Below, one piece after another: positions 34,294-42,770 of a stretch of 64,000 nt of DNA. The translations under genes were made by a program, and so were the position numbers. The notes beneath the pieces were generated by a model that did not search any database, was not told the origin of the DNA, and saw only the letters and a list, made by a program, of their open reading frames with translations. The first letter of the stretch is position 1. Each line of letters starts with the position of its first letter. This stretch comes from Bradyrhizobium zhengyangense (GTDB lineage: Bacteria; Pseudomonadota; Alphaproteobacteria; Rhizobiales; Xanthobacteraceae), in NCBI RefSeq assembly GCF_022012435.1, contig NZ_JAKLUA010000001.1, forward strand, positions 682,001 through 746,000, in the 5' to 3' direction.

Positions 34294-35610
34294 TCAGTTC
34301 TTCTCTATCCGTATGACCTGCGGCCGCCCGCTGATCACCTTGTCCTTCTGCACGGCGGAAAGCGCGCGGCGCACGGCGTCCTCATGCGTGGCGTAGGTGA
34401 TCAGAATGACGGGCACGGGGACCGCCTTGCCGTCGGCCGGCGCAGCGCCGCCATTGGGATGACGCTGCACGATCGACTCGATCGAAATCTTCTGCTCTGC
34501 GAGCCGGGTCGCGATTGCAGCCGCGGTGCCCGGAAAATCGCGCGCCAGCAGGCGGATGTAGTAGCCGCCTTCGTGCCGCTCCATCGGCGCCTTCCTGGTG
34601 TCGCGAAGCTGCGCGATCGGCCGGCCGAACGGGTTGGCGCGAATGCCGCGCGCGACGTCGGCGATATCGGCAACGACAGCGGATGCGGTCGCAGCACCGC
34701 CTGCACCGGGGCCGACCAGCGTGATCGGCGGAATACCCTCGCCATCGATCGTGACCGCATTGGTGACACCCATCACCTGCGCGATCGAGGATGTCTTGGG
34801 AACCATGGTCGGATGCACGCGCTGCTCGATGCCCTTGGCGGTGCGAACGGCAACGCCGAGCAGCTTGACGCGGTAGCCGAGATCAGCGGCCGCGCGAAGA
34901 TCTTCCGGTGCGATGGAGGAGATACCTTCGACATACACCGCGCTTTGAGCAACTTTCGTGCCGAAAGCGAGGCTGGCGAGGATCGCAAGCTTCTGCGCGG
35001 TGTCGTGGCCATCGACGTCGAAGGACGGGTTGGCTTCGGCATAGCCGAGCCGCTGCGCATCCTTGAGGCACTCGGCGAACGACAGGCCCTCCTGCTCCAT
35101 CCGCGTCAGGATGTAATTGCAGGTGCCGTTGAGGATGCCGTAGACGCGGTTGATGCCGGTTCCGGCAAGACCTTCACGTAATGTCTTGATGACGGGGATC
35201 GCCGCGCCGACCGCTGCCTCGTAGTTCAGCGCACCGCCATGCTTTTCAGCGGCCTTTGCCAGCTTGATCCCGTGCTTGGCGAGCAGCGCCTTGTTCGCCG
35301 TGACAACAGATTTGCCGGCGCTCAGCGCGGCTTCGACCGCCGAGAGCGCGGGATCGCCGGCGCCACCCATCAGCTCGACGAAGCAGTCGACCTCCGGATG
35401 CGTAGCGAGGGCAAGCGGATCCTTCACCCATTCGACGCCGCGCAGGTCAATGCCGCGCTTCTTGGCCTTCGAGCGCGCGGTGACGGCGACGACGCGAATG
35501 CCGCGGCCGCTGCGGCCCGCAAGCACGCGCGCCTGCGTTTCGATCAAACGGACAACTTCGGCACCCACGGTGCCGAGCCCCGCTATGCCCACTTTCAGGG
35601 GTGCAACCAT
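34294..35610 (-). CDS. hom: Homoserine dehydrogenase
   Basis: 438 residues. Reduces aspartate semialdehyde to homoserine for threonine and methionine synthesis. N-terminal NAD(P)-binding GLGTVGAEVVRL, catalytic-domain SCHEME-type features such as YEAAVGAAIPVIKTLREGL and GILNGTCNYILTRM, and a C-terminal ACT domain (YYIRLLARDFPGTAAAIATR) for feedback control by threonine. It follows the aminotransferase by 28 bases. Confidence 0.96.
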   Translation of the reverse strand: MVAPLKVGIAGLGTVGAEVVRLIETQARVLAGRSGRGIRVVAVTARSKAKKRGIDLRGVEWVKDPLALATHPEVDCFVELMGGAGDPALSAVEAALSAGKSVVTANKALLAKHGIKLAKAAEKHGGALNYEAAVGAAIPVIKTLREGLAGTGINRVYGILNGTCNYILTRMEQEGLSFAECLKDAQRLGYAEANPSFDVDGHDTAQKLAILASLAFGTKVAQSAVYVEGISSIAPEDLRAAADLGYRVKLLGVAVRTAKGIEQRVHPTMVPKTSSIAQVMGVTNAVTIDGEGIPPITLVGPGAGGAATASAVVADIADVARGIRANPFGRPIAQLRDTRKAPMERHEGGYYIRLLARDFPGTAAAIATRLAEQKISIESIVQRHPNGGAAPADGKAVPVPVILITYATHEDAVRRALSAVQKDKVISGRPQVIRIEKN

Positions 35611-35638
35611 GATGCTTCAGTGAACCTGCAGAAGAGAA

Positions 35639-36871
35639 TTAGCGCCTGGTGGCGAGTGGAACGACGTTGTGCAACGTTTCGATGCCGCTTTCAAGGAAGC
35701 GGCGCACACCGCGCGCGGCCTGCCTGATCCGTTGCTCGTTTTCCACCATGGCGATGCGGACATATCCTTCACCATGCTCGCCGAAGCCGACGCCGGGCGA
35801 GACCGCGACGCCTGATTTCTCCACCATCAGGGTTGCGAACTGCATGCTGCCGACGCTGCGGAAAGCCTCCGGAAGCGGCACCCAGGCGAACATCGAAGCT
35901 TCCGGCGGCGGAATTTCCCACCCCGCCCGGCCGAATGATTCCACAAGCGCGTCGCGGCGCTTGCGATAGGTGTCGCGCATCTCCTTGATGCAATCATCAG
36001 GACCGTTCAGCGCCGCGGTTGCGGCGACCTGCACGGGCGTGAAGGCGCCGTAGTCGAGATAGGATTTGACGCGGGCGAGCGCTGCGATGACGCGGTCATT
36101 GCCGACCGCAAAGCCCATGCGCCAGCCAGCCATCGAATAGGTCTTCGACATCGAGGTGAACTCGACGGTGACGTCGATCGCGCCGGGCACCTGGAGCACC
36201 GAGGGCGGCGGATTGCTCTCGTCGAAATAGACCTCGGCGTAAGCGAGATCCGACAGGATCAGGATCTCGTGCTTCTTCGCAAACGCCACGAGGTCCTTGT
36301 AGAAATCGAGGCTCGCGACATAGGCGGTCGGGTTCGAGGGATAGCAGACCACGAGCGCGAGCGGCTTCGGAATCGAATGCACGATCGCGCGCTCCACCGC
36401 CTCGAAGAATTGCGGCGTCGGCTCCGAGGGCACCGAGCGGATCACGCCGCCCGCCATCAAAAAGCCGAAGGCATGAATCGGATAGCTCGGGTTCGGGCAG
36501 AGGATGACGTCGCCGGGCGCAGTGATGGCCTGCGCCACGTTGGCAAAGCCTTCCTTGGAGCCTAGCGTCGCCACCACCTGGGTGTCGGGATTAAGCTTCA
36601 CGCCGAAGCGGCGCTCGTAATACGCAGCCTGGGCCCGGCGCAGGCCGGGGATGCCGCGGGAGGCCGAGTAGCGGTCGGTGCGCGGCTTGCCCAGCGTCTC
36701 CTTGAGCTTCTCCAGCACGTGTGGCGGGGCCGGCAGATCCGGATTGCCCATGCCGAGATCGATGATGTCGGCGCCGGCATTCCGCGCGGCCGCCTTGGCC
36801 CGGTTGACCTGCTCGAACACGTAGGGCGGTAGGCGGCGGATGCGGTAAAACTCTTCCATGGGTCCAGACAT
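35639..36871 (-). CDS. PLP-dependent aminotransferase (class I/II, AlaC-like)
   Basis: 410 residues with the fold I PLP signatures: YSASRGIPGLRRAQAAYYERR, NPSYPIHAFGF, the PSNPTAYVA segment, and SMSKTYSMAGWRMGFAVGN carrying the Schiff-base lysine. Related to alanine transaminase AlaC and to LL-diaminopimelate aminotransferases. It stands before hom, fitting amino acid synthesis or balancing. The ATG at 36871 is used; ATG 36859 (MEEF) is an equal candidate. The frame extends farther without family match. Confidence 0.88.
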   Translation of the reverse strand: MSGPMEEFYRIRRLPPYVFEQVNRAKAAARNAGADIIDLGMGNPDLPAPPHVLEKLKETLGKPRTDRYSASRGIPGLRRAQAAYYERRFGVKLNPDTQVVATLGSKEGFANVAQAITAPGDVILCPNPSYPIHAFGFLMAGGVIRSVPSEPTPQFFEAVERAIVHSIPKPLALVVCYPSNPTAYVASLDFYKDLVAFAKKHEILILSDLAYAEVYFDESNPPPSVLQVPGAIDVTVEFTSMSKTYSMAGWRMGFAVGNDRVIAALARVKSYLDYGAFTPVQVAATAALNGPDDCIKEMRDTYRKRRDALVESFGRAGWEIPPPEASMFAWVPLPEAFRSVGSMQFATLMVEKSGVAVSPGVGFGEHGEGYVRIAMVENEQRIRQAARGVRRFLESGIETLHNVVPLATRR

Positions 36872-37165
36872 AGGTTCTTGGGGCTCCGGGCAACCGGTCA
36901 GGACAGAATCGAGGGGCAATGTCCGTCCCTTCGAGGAGACATCGCCCGACACTCGAAAATCACTCAAAATCAAACACTTGGAGCAATTTTCGGCGACAAG
37001 GACTGAACTCCTTCGCCCTGACTCTCGGCTGAATTGAAGTCTTTTAGCACGGAGTGGCGGAGGCGCCAGAGATTACGTTGCGCGGCGCGATGGCCGTCCC
37101 GCTCCCGTTTGCCGGCCCTGACTTTGTTTTGCGCCGCTGACTTGGCTGCCCCTATTTTGGTAGCC

Positions 37166-37441
37166 CTATTTGGCATCCTTGGCGGCGACGGCCTGGCGGT
37201 CGCGCGCAGCTGCAAGCTCGGCCTCGATCTTGGCGCGTTGGTCCGGCGGGATGACTGCCTGATCACGGTCAGGTGGCAAATCGTGCACCGGCAAATAGGC
37301 GCCGGGCTCCTTGGGGTGAGCAGTCGTGTCGGCCGCGGACATGTCCGCGAGCTGGCTCGAACAACCGCCCAGGGCGAACGCTGCCATGAGCAGCGCGCAG
37401 CCTACAAGCCGCGACTTTTGCAGGTCCCATAACGCCAACAC
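37166..37441 (-). CDS. Small lipoprotein
   Basis: 91 residues with a lipobox FALGGC at about residues 22-27 after a hydrophobic stretch, so the mature protein starts at Cys27. The mature part is charged and short with no domain recognised. Divergent from phaC; no partner recognised. Confidence 0.72.
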   Translation of the reverse strand: MLALWDLQKSRLVGCALLMAAFALGGCSSQLADMSAADTTAHPKEPGAYLPVHDLPPDRDQAVIPPDQRAKIEAELAAARDRQAVAAKDAK

Positions 37442-37629
37442 TTGGGAATTCCCCTACACGTCCCAACGCACGGCTGCCGGCAACTTAACCAACAATCCGC
37501 TCAAGCTCAAACCATTGCTGCCCACAAATGGTACGAGCGAGAAATCATCAAGGCCCACGGCATAAAACGTGCACTGCGATTGTGACAAAAGCAAGAAGCC
37601 CTGTCGCAGTGCAGCACATCTTCGCGCCT

Positions 37630-37643
37630 GTTTCGCGCGAAAC
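37630..37643. promoter_or_regulatory. Perfect 14-bp palindrome upstream of phaC
   Basis: GTTTCGCGCGAAAC lies 50 bases before the phaC ATG, in the divergent gap with the lipoprotein gene. It could be a regulator site, but no regulator is known for this sequence here. Confidence 0.35.
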
Positions 37644-37693
37644 CAGCGAGCTTCGCGGTGACGAATACGGAATGAATCGTTACTGTCGTCCTC

Positions 37694-39511
37694 ATGAGTA
37701 TCGCCACAACCGACACGCCCAAATCCGGGACAAAGTCTGAAACGAAGTTTGATGCGGAAGCCTTCGCGATGAATGTCGCGCGGGCGATGGAGAGCGGCGG
37801 CAAGGCGCTCGCCGCGTATCTCAAGCCGCGCGAGAGCGGCGAGGTGCAGGACCGTCCGCCGGCCGAGCTCGCTGAGGTCGTCAAGACCTTCACATCGGTC
37901 GCCGAATACTGGCTGTCGGACCAGTCGCGTGCGTCCGACCTCCAGACCAAGCTCGCCAAGGACTATCTCGATCTCTGGGGCTCGGCGGCACGGCGGATGG
38001 CCGGCCAGGAGGCACAGGCCGCGATCGCGCCCTCGCCGCGCGACAAGCGCTTCGCCGATCCGGAATGGAAATCGAACCAGTTCTTCGATTTCGTCATGCA
38101 GCTCTATCTGCTCACCAGCAAATTTGCCCAGGAGCTGGTGCGCGACGCGGAGCTTGATCCGGCGACCCGCCGCAAGGCCGAGTTCTACGTCCAGCAGGTC
38201 ACCAACGCGATCTCGCCGTCGAACTTCGTGCTGACCAATCCGGAGGTGCTGCGCGAGACCGTCGCCAGCAGCGGCGAGAACCTCGCGCGCGGCCTGACCA
38301 TGCTGGCGGAGGACATCGCCGCCGGCAAGGGCATGCTGAAGATCCGCCAGTCCAACCCGGACAACCTCGTCGTCGGCGTCAACATGGCGACGACTCCGGG
38401 CAAGGTAATCTACCAGAACGAGATGATGCAGCTGATCCAGTATGCGCCGACCACGGAGAAGGTGCTGCGCACGCCGCTGCTGATCGTGCCGCCCTGGATC
38501 AACAAGTTCTACATCCTCGATCTCAAGCCGGAGAAATCCTACATCAAGTGGTGCGTCGATCAGGGCATCACCGTGTTCGTGATCTCATGGGTCAATCCCG
38601 ACAAGAAGCTCGGCGCCAAGAGCTGGGAAGATTACATGAAGGAAGGCCCGCTCACGGCAATGGACGTGATCGAGAAGGTCACCGGCGAGATGAAGGTGCA
38701 CACGGCCGGCTATTGCGTCGGCGGCACCATGCTCGCGACCACGCTGGCCTGGCTTGCCGAGAAGCGGCGCCAGCGCGTGACCTCGGCGACGTTCTTCGCC
38801 GCCCAGGTCGACTTCACCCATGCCGGCGATTTGCTCGTGTTCGTGGACGAAGACCAGATCGCGGCGCTCGAGCAGGACATGAAGGCCTCCGGTGTGCTCG
38901 AAGGCTCCAAGATGGCGATGGCCTTCAACATGCTGCGCTCCAACGACCTGATCTGGTCCTACGTCGTCAGCAACTACCTCAAGGGCCAGCAGCCGAGCGC
39001 GTTCGACCTGTTGCACTGGAATTCCGACGCAACGCGGATGACGCAGGCCAACCATTCCTACTATCTGCGCAACTGCTATCTGGAGAACCGGTTGTCGACC
39101 GGCACCATGGTGCTCGACAACACCCTGCTCGATCTCTCCAAGGTCAAGGTGCCGGTCTACAACCTCGCCACGCGCGAGGACCACATCGCGCCGGCGGAAT
39201 CGGTGCTGTATGGCTCGCAATTCTTTGGCGGGCCCGTGAAGTACGTACTATCAGGCTCGGGCCACATCGCCGGCGTCGTCAATCCGCCAGCCTCGAACAA
39301 GTACCAGTACTGGACCAACGACAACATCAAGAACGTCAGCGTCGCCGAGTGGATGAAGGGCGCGGTGGAGCACAAGGGCTCGTGGTGGCCGGACTGGCGC
39401 GAATGGCTGGGCGGGCTCGATCCGGAGGAAGTGCCGGCGCGCAGCGTCGGAAGCGAAGCGCTGCCGCCGATCGAGGACGCGCCCGGCAGCTATGTCATGG
39501 TTCGCGCATAG
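37694..39511 (+). CDS. phaC: Class I poly(3-hydroxyalkanoate) synthase
   Basis: 605 residues. Polymerises hydroxyacyl-CoA into PHA storage granules. The alpha/beta-hydrolase fold carries the lipase-box-like motif GYCVGG with catalytic Cys341, an Asp in the C-terminal half (YNLATREDHIAP), and the His in SGSGHIAGVVNPP. N-terminal region and length fit class I. No phaAB or phasin gene nearby. Confidence 0.95.
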   Translation: MSIATTDTPKSGTKSETKFDAEAFAMNVARAMESGGKALAAYLKPRESGEVQDRPPAELAEVVKTFTSVAEYWLSDQSRASDLQTKLAKDYLDLWGSAARRMAGQEAQAAIAPSPRDKRFADPEWKSNQFFDFVMQLYLLTSKFAQELVRDAELDPATRRKAEFYVQQVTNAISPSNFVLTNPEVLRETVASSGENLARGLTMLAEDIAAGKGMLKIRQSNPDNLVVGVNMATTPGKVIYQNEMMQLIQYAPTTEKVLRTPLLIVPPWINKFYILDLKPEKSYIKWCVDQGITVFVISWVNPDKKLGAKSWEDYMKEGPLTAMDVIEKVTGEMKVHTAGYCVGGTMLATTLAWLAEKRRQRVTSATFFAAQVDFTHAGDLLVFVDEDQIAALEQDMKASGVLEGSKMAMAFNMLRSNDLIWSYVVSNYLKGQQPSAFDLLHWNSDATRMTQANHSYYLRNCYLENRLSTGTMVLDNTLLDLSKVKVPVYNLATREDHIAPAESVLYGSQFFGGPVKYVLSGSGHIAGVVNPPASNKYQYWTNDNIKNVSVAEWMKGAVEHKGSWWPDWREWLGGLDPEEVPARSVGSEALPPIEDAPGSYVMVRA

Positions 39512-39569
39512 CGCAGGGCCGCGCGTTTTCGTATAAGCTCACGGCATCGATTTTGGAGGGGACCGGGTT

Positions 39570-39968
39570 ATGACGCGTGAATTGTTCTGGCTGACCTGTA
39601 CGGTGATCCTGACCGGGATCCTCTGGATTCCCTACACCATCAACCGCTGCCAGGTTCGCGGGCTCAGCGGCGCCATGGCCAACCCCGCACGCGGCGACAA
39701 GCCGCAAGCCGAATGGGCCAACCGCTTGATGTTCGCGCACGACAATGCGGTCGAGAACCTCGTGCTGTTCGCGCCGCTGGTGCTGATCCTGAACGCGATT
39801 GACTATTCCTCGAAATGGACGGTGCTCGCCTGCGTCGTCTATTTCTGGGCGCGCGTTGCGCATCTGATCGTCTACGCGCTGGGCATTCCAGTATTCCGCA
39901 CCCTCGCCTTCACCGTCGGCTTCCTGGCACAGGCTGTGCTGGCGCTAGCGATCTTCAAGGTGTTCTGA
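39570..39968 (+). CDS. MAPEG family membrane protein
   Basis: 132 residues with four hydrophobic helices and the MAPEG-family pattern around NRLMFAHDNAVENLVLFAPL and YFWARVAHLIVYALGIP. Human relatives are glutathione S-transferases and leukotriene synthases; bacterial ones are mostly uncharacterised. It follows phaC by 58 bases on the same strand but no functional link is known. Confidence 0.82.
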   Translation: MTRELFWLTCTVILTGILWIPYTINRCQVRGLSGAMANPARGDKPQAEWANRLMFAHDNAVENLVLFAPLVLILNAIDYSSKWTVLACVVYFWARVAHLIVYALGIPVFRTLAFTVGFLAQAVLALAIFKVF

Positions 39969-40046
39969 GGAACTGCGAGTTAGGATACTCAGGCGTGGAA
40001 CGTCTGCGGCTCCAGGTGATCCTCGCCTCCTTGTTTGGCGCGCTTG

Positions 40047-40071
40047 CATGGCCGGGACAAGCCCGGCCATG
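40047..40071. repeat. Intergenic inverted repeat between convergent genes
   Basis: CATGGCCGGG (40047-40056), a five-base loop, and CCCGGCCATG (40062-40071), a perfect 10-bp stem. It lies between the MAPEG gene and the convergent argC. It looks like a short REP-like unit and may also stop transcripts from either side, though no T run is present. Confidence 0.6.
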
Positions 40072-40091
40072 ACGAAGGCGAAAGCCGCCCC

Positions 40092-41075
40092 CTATTCCTC
40101 CGGCAGGCCCAGCATCAGCCGCATGTTCTGCACGGCAGCACCCGAGGCGCCCTTGCCGAGATTGTCCAGCCGCGCGACCAGCACCGCCTGGTGGTACTTG
40201 TCGCTGGCGAAGACGTAGAGCTCGAGCATGTTGGTCTCATTGAGAGCCTCCGGCTCGAGCCGGCCGCCCTTGCTCGCCTCGTTCTGGAGCGGCATCGCCT
40301 TGACGTATTTCGAGCCGGCATAGCGCTTCGCGAGCGCGGCCTGCAAGTCGACACCGCCTGGCTTGCCCGGCAGCGTATCGAGCTGCAGCGGGATCGAGAC
40401 CAGCATGCCCTGCCGGTAATTGCCGACCGAGGGAATGAAGATCGGCCGCCGCGTCAGGTTCGAATAGAGCTGCAGCTCCGGCAGATGCTTGTGCTCGAAG
40501 CCGAGGCCGTAGAGCTCGAAGGACGGCGCGCTGCCGTCTTCGAAGCTCGCGATCATCGACTTGCCGCCGCCGGAATAGCCGCTCACGGCGTTGACGCTGA
40601 TGGGATAGTCAGGCGGCAACAGGCCGGCATCGACGATCGGCCGCAGCAGCGCGATGCCGCCGGTCGGATAGCAGCCGGGATTGGAGACTTTCTTCGCAGC
40701 CTTGATCTTGCCGGCCTGGTCCGGCGCCAGTTCCGGAAAACCGTAAGCCCAGTCAGGCGCGACCCGGTAGGCGGTCGAGGCGTCCAGTACCTTCGGCCCC
40801 GAGCCGCCCATGCTGTCGATCAGAGCGACGGTCTCCCTGGCGGCATCGTCAGGCAGGCAGAGGATGACGAGATCCACCTCCTCCATCAGCGCCTTCTTGG
40901 CCGCAGGGTCCTTGCGCTTGTCGTCGGCGATCGTCTTCACCACGACATCGTTCTGGAGCTTCAGCCGCTCATTGATGCCGAGCCCGGTGGTGCCGGAGCC
41001 GCCATCGACGAAGACGGTGGCAGGCTTCTTGGCCGCGCCAGAGATCGGAGCTTTGGTGGTATCCGTGAGGCTCAT
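40092..41075 (-). CDS. argC: N-acetyl-gamma-glutamyl-phosphate reductase (type 2)
   Basis: 327 residues. Reduces N-acetylglutamyl phosphate to the semialdehyde in arginine synthesis. NADP motif [11 protein letters not shown] near the N-terminus, and catalytic SNPGCYPTG with Cys135; the short length fits the type 2 ArgC subfamily. The start overlaps the end of the upstream paiB-like gene by four bases. Confidence 0.93.
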   Translation of the reverse strand: MSLTDTTKAPISGAAKKPATVFVDGGSGTTGLGINERLKLQNDVVVKTIADDKRKDPAAKKALMEEVDLVILCLPDDAARETVALIDSMGGSGPKVLDASTAYRVAPDWAYGFPELAPDQAGKIKAAKKVSNPGCYPTGGIALLRPIVDAGLLPPDYPISVNAVSGYSGGGKSMIASFEDGSAPSFELYGLGFEHKHLPELQLYSNLTRRPIFIPSVGNYRQGMLVSIPLQLDTLPGKPGGVDLQAALAKRYAGSKYVKAMPLQNEASKGGRLEPEALNETNMLELYVFASDKYHQAVLVARLDNLGKGASGAAVQNMRLMLGLPEE

Positions 41076-41740
41076 GGTGCGGTCCTTTCGAGCATTTTGG
41101 TTTCGTTCGCGAAAGCCTCGGGCCTTGCGTCCTGCATCAGTTGCGCGATCTCTCTCGCGTCGGCGTGGGCTTGCGCGCCAAGCGCATTGGCGATCGCCAC
41201 ATAGTCGGCGTCCGATTTGTGCTGGTTGAGCTTGAAGCTGCCCTCGACCTCTTCAACCGTCATGACCAGTCCCACGATCCCCTTCTTCATCGCCTCAAGC
41301 CGACCTGCCGTCATCTTGCCCGAGGTCCACGGCTTCTTCGGCAACAGCCAGTTCTCGAACTTTTCGCTGAGCGTATCGATTTGAACCGAGAGCTCACCAT
41401 CCGACAGCAATCGCACCGGACCGCTCAGATGAACCGACTGGTAGAGCCAGGTCGGCACCTGATCCGGCGAGACGTACCAGTCCGGCGAGACATAGGCATC
41501 CGGACCATTGATCGCGAGCAGCCACGACGTCGCGCCGTCCGCAAGCTTTACCAGCGGATTGTGACGGGCGACATGAAAGGCGGCCTGCGGCGTGCCGTCG
41601 GCCGCATAGCTCAAATAGAACGGCAGCGGCGAGGCGGTCGGTTTGTGGCCATCGAAGGCGCACATCGTGCCGAAACCGCGCTCGCCTGCAAATTTCAGGC
41701 TTGCGGTGCGATCCGGCTTGAAAAAGGGTGGCGTGTACAT
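41072..41740 (-). CDS. FMN-binding PaiB family protein
   Basis: 222 residues matching the PaiB family ([10 protein letters not shown] at the N-terminus, [20 protein letters not shown], and the [20 protein letters not shown] tail with the conserved KLNQHK). In Bacillus PaiB is called a regulator, but family members are FMN-binding split-barrel proteins with pyridoxamine-oxidase-like folds. It overlaps argC by four bases (ATGA), so the two are probably co-translated. Confidence 0.88.
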   Translation of the reverse strand: MYTPPFFKPDRTASLKFAGERGFGTMCAFDGHKPTASPLPFYLSYAADGTPQAAFHVARHNPLVKLADGATSWLLAINGPDAYVSPDWYVSPDQVPTWLYQSVHLSGPVRLLSDGELSVQIDTLSEKFENWLLPKKPWTSGKMTAGRLEAMKKGIVGLVMTVEEVEGSFKLNQHKSDADYVAIANALGAQAHADAREIAQLMQDARPEAFANETKMLERTAP

Positions 41741-41965
41741 CGTGGTCTCCTGCTGGGCCTCCTCGGGGGCCGCCGGATCAGATCGCGCTGACAGGAGAGA
41801 GAATGCCGCGGATCGGGTCCAGCGGCAAAGACGATGATCTCAAACGCGATCGACCGCCCAAACCGCAAAGCTGCGGCGGCGGCGACGGGCGAACAGGATG
41901 GTCGCGGCGTTGATCATGGCGCGCGGCTATAAGGCCAGATGCAGTTCCCGTCAAGGTTCACGGCG

Positions 41966-42496
41966 TCAGATGAGGCGCCAGATCCATTCCATGATCCTGG
42001 CGATGACATCGCCGAACAGCAGCAGCGCCGCAGCCCAGACCAGAGCCGAGACGAAATTGGCCGCCTGGAAACTCCAGTACGGCATCTCGAAAATGCCCGC
42101 CGCGAGCGGCACGGAGGCGCGCAAGGGACCGAAGAAGCGGCCGATGAAGATGCTGGGAACGCCCCAGCTGCGTACGAAAGCCTCGCCCCTCGGCAGGATA
42201 TCCGGATAGCGCGAGAGCGGCCACATCTGCGCGACGTGTTCCTTGTAGCGATAGCCGAACCAGTAGGAGACCCAGTCGCCGAGCGCCGCGCCGAACGCGC
42301 CGGCAATCCAGATCGGATAGAAGCTGATGCCGCTCGCCCCGATCAACGCACCGATGGCGACCAGCGCCCCCCAGGCCGGGATCAGAAGCGAGATGAAAGC
42401 CAGCGATTCCCCGAACGCCAGCAGGAACACGATAGGAGCAGCCCAGGCCTGATGAAGGCGCACGAAATCGGCCAGTGCGTGCGCAAACTGCTCCAT
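41966..42496 (-). CDS. DedA family membrane protein
   Basis: 176 residues with five or so hydrophobic stretches and DedA hallmarks: FGESLAFISLLIPAWG, GAALGDWVSYWFGYR, and the conserved arginines in FIGRFFGPLRASVPLAAGI. DedA proteins are undecaprenyl phosphate or phospholipid transporters. Divergent from parE. Confidence 0.88.
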   Translation of the reverse strand: MEQFAHALADFVRLHQAWAAPIVFLLAFGESLAFISLLIPAWGALVAIGALIGASGISFYPIWIAGAFGAALGDWVSYWFGYRYKEHVAQMWPLSRYPDILPRGEAFVRSWGVPSIFIGRFFGPLRASVPLAAGIFEMPYWSFQAANFVSALVWAAALLLFGDVIARIMEWIWRLI

Positions 42497-42565
42497 TCCA
42501 GATTAGCCTTCCCGCCCCGCCTCGAGGTCCTGCCAGATGGAAAAGACTGGTAAGCCAAGGGCTTG

Positions 42566-42582
42566 TGTGACATCAAGTCACA
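42566..42582. promoter_or_regulatory. Inverted repeat in the dedA/parE divergent gap
   Basis: TGTGAC, five bases (ATCAA), GTCACA: a perfect 6-bp inverted repeat resembling a Crp half-site pair but one base too long for the classical TGTGA-N6-TCACA spacing. It lies about 70 bases before the dedA start. No regulator assigned. Confidence 0.3.
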
Positions 42583-42770
42583 AAGCCGGGCCCAGGCCGG
42601 CCAGGCCGTCAAATTGCCGGGACTTGGTTAGCTTGCGGCGTAAATTCGCCGGCATTAGCTCCCACCCACAGCGCCCACACGCCCCCGTGGTAACCTTTCG
42701 ATCCCAGAAGTGGCATAGTCGCCCTTAACCGATTCGCCGCCTGCGCGGCCCTCAAAACGCATCAAGATAT

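Noticed and set aside
36872..37165. Possible tRNA or small RNA in the gap between the aminotransferase and the lipoprotein
   Set aside because: No cloverleaf or T-loop (GTTCGANTC) pattern found by eye; nothing to support an RNA gene.
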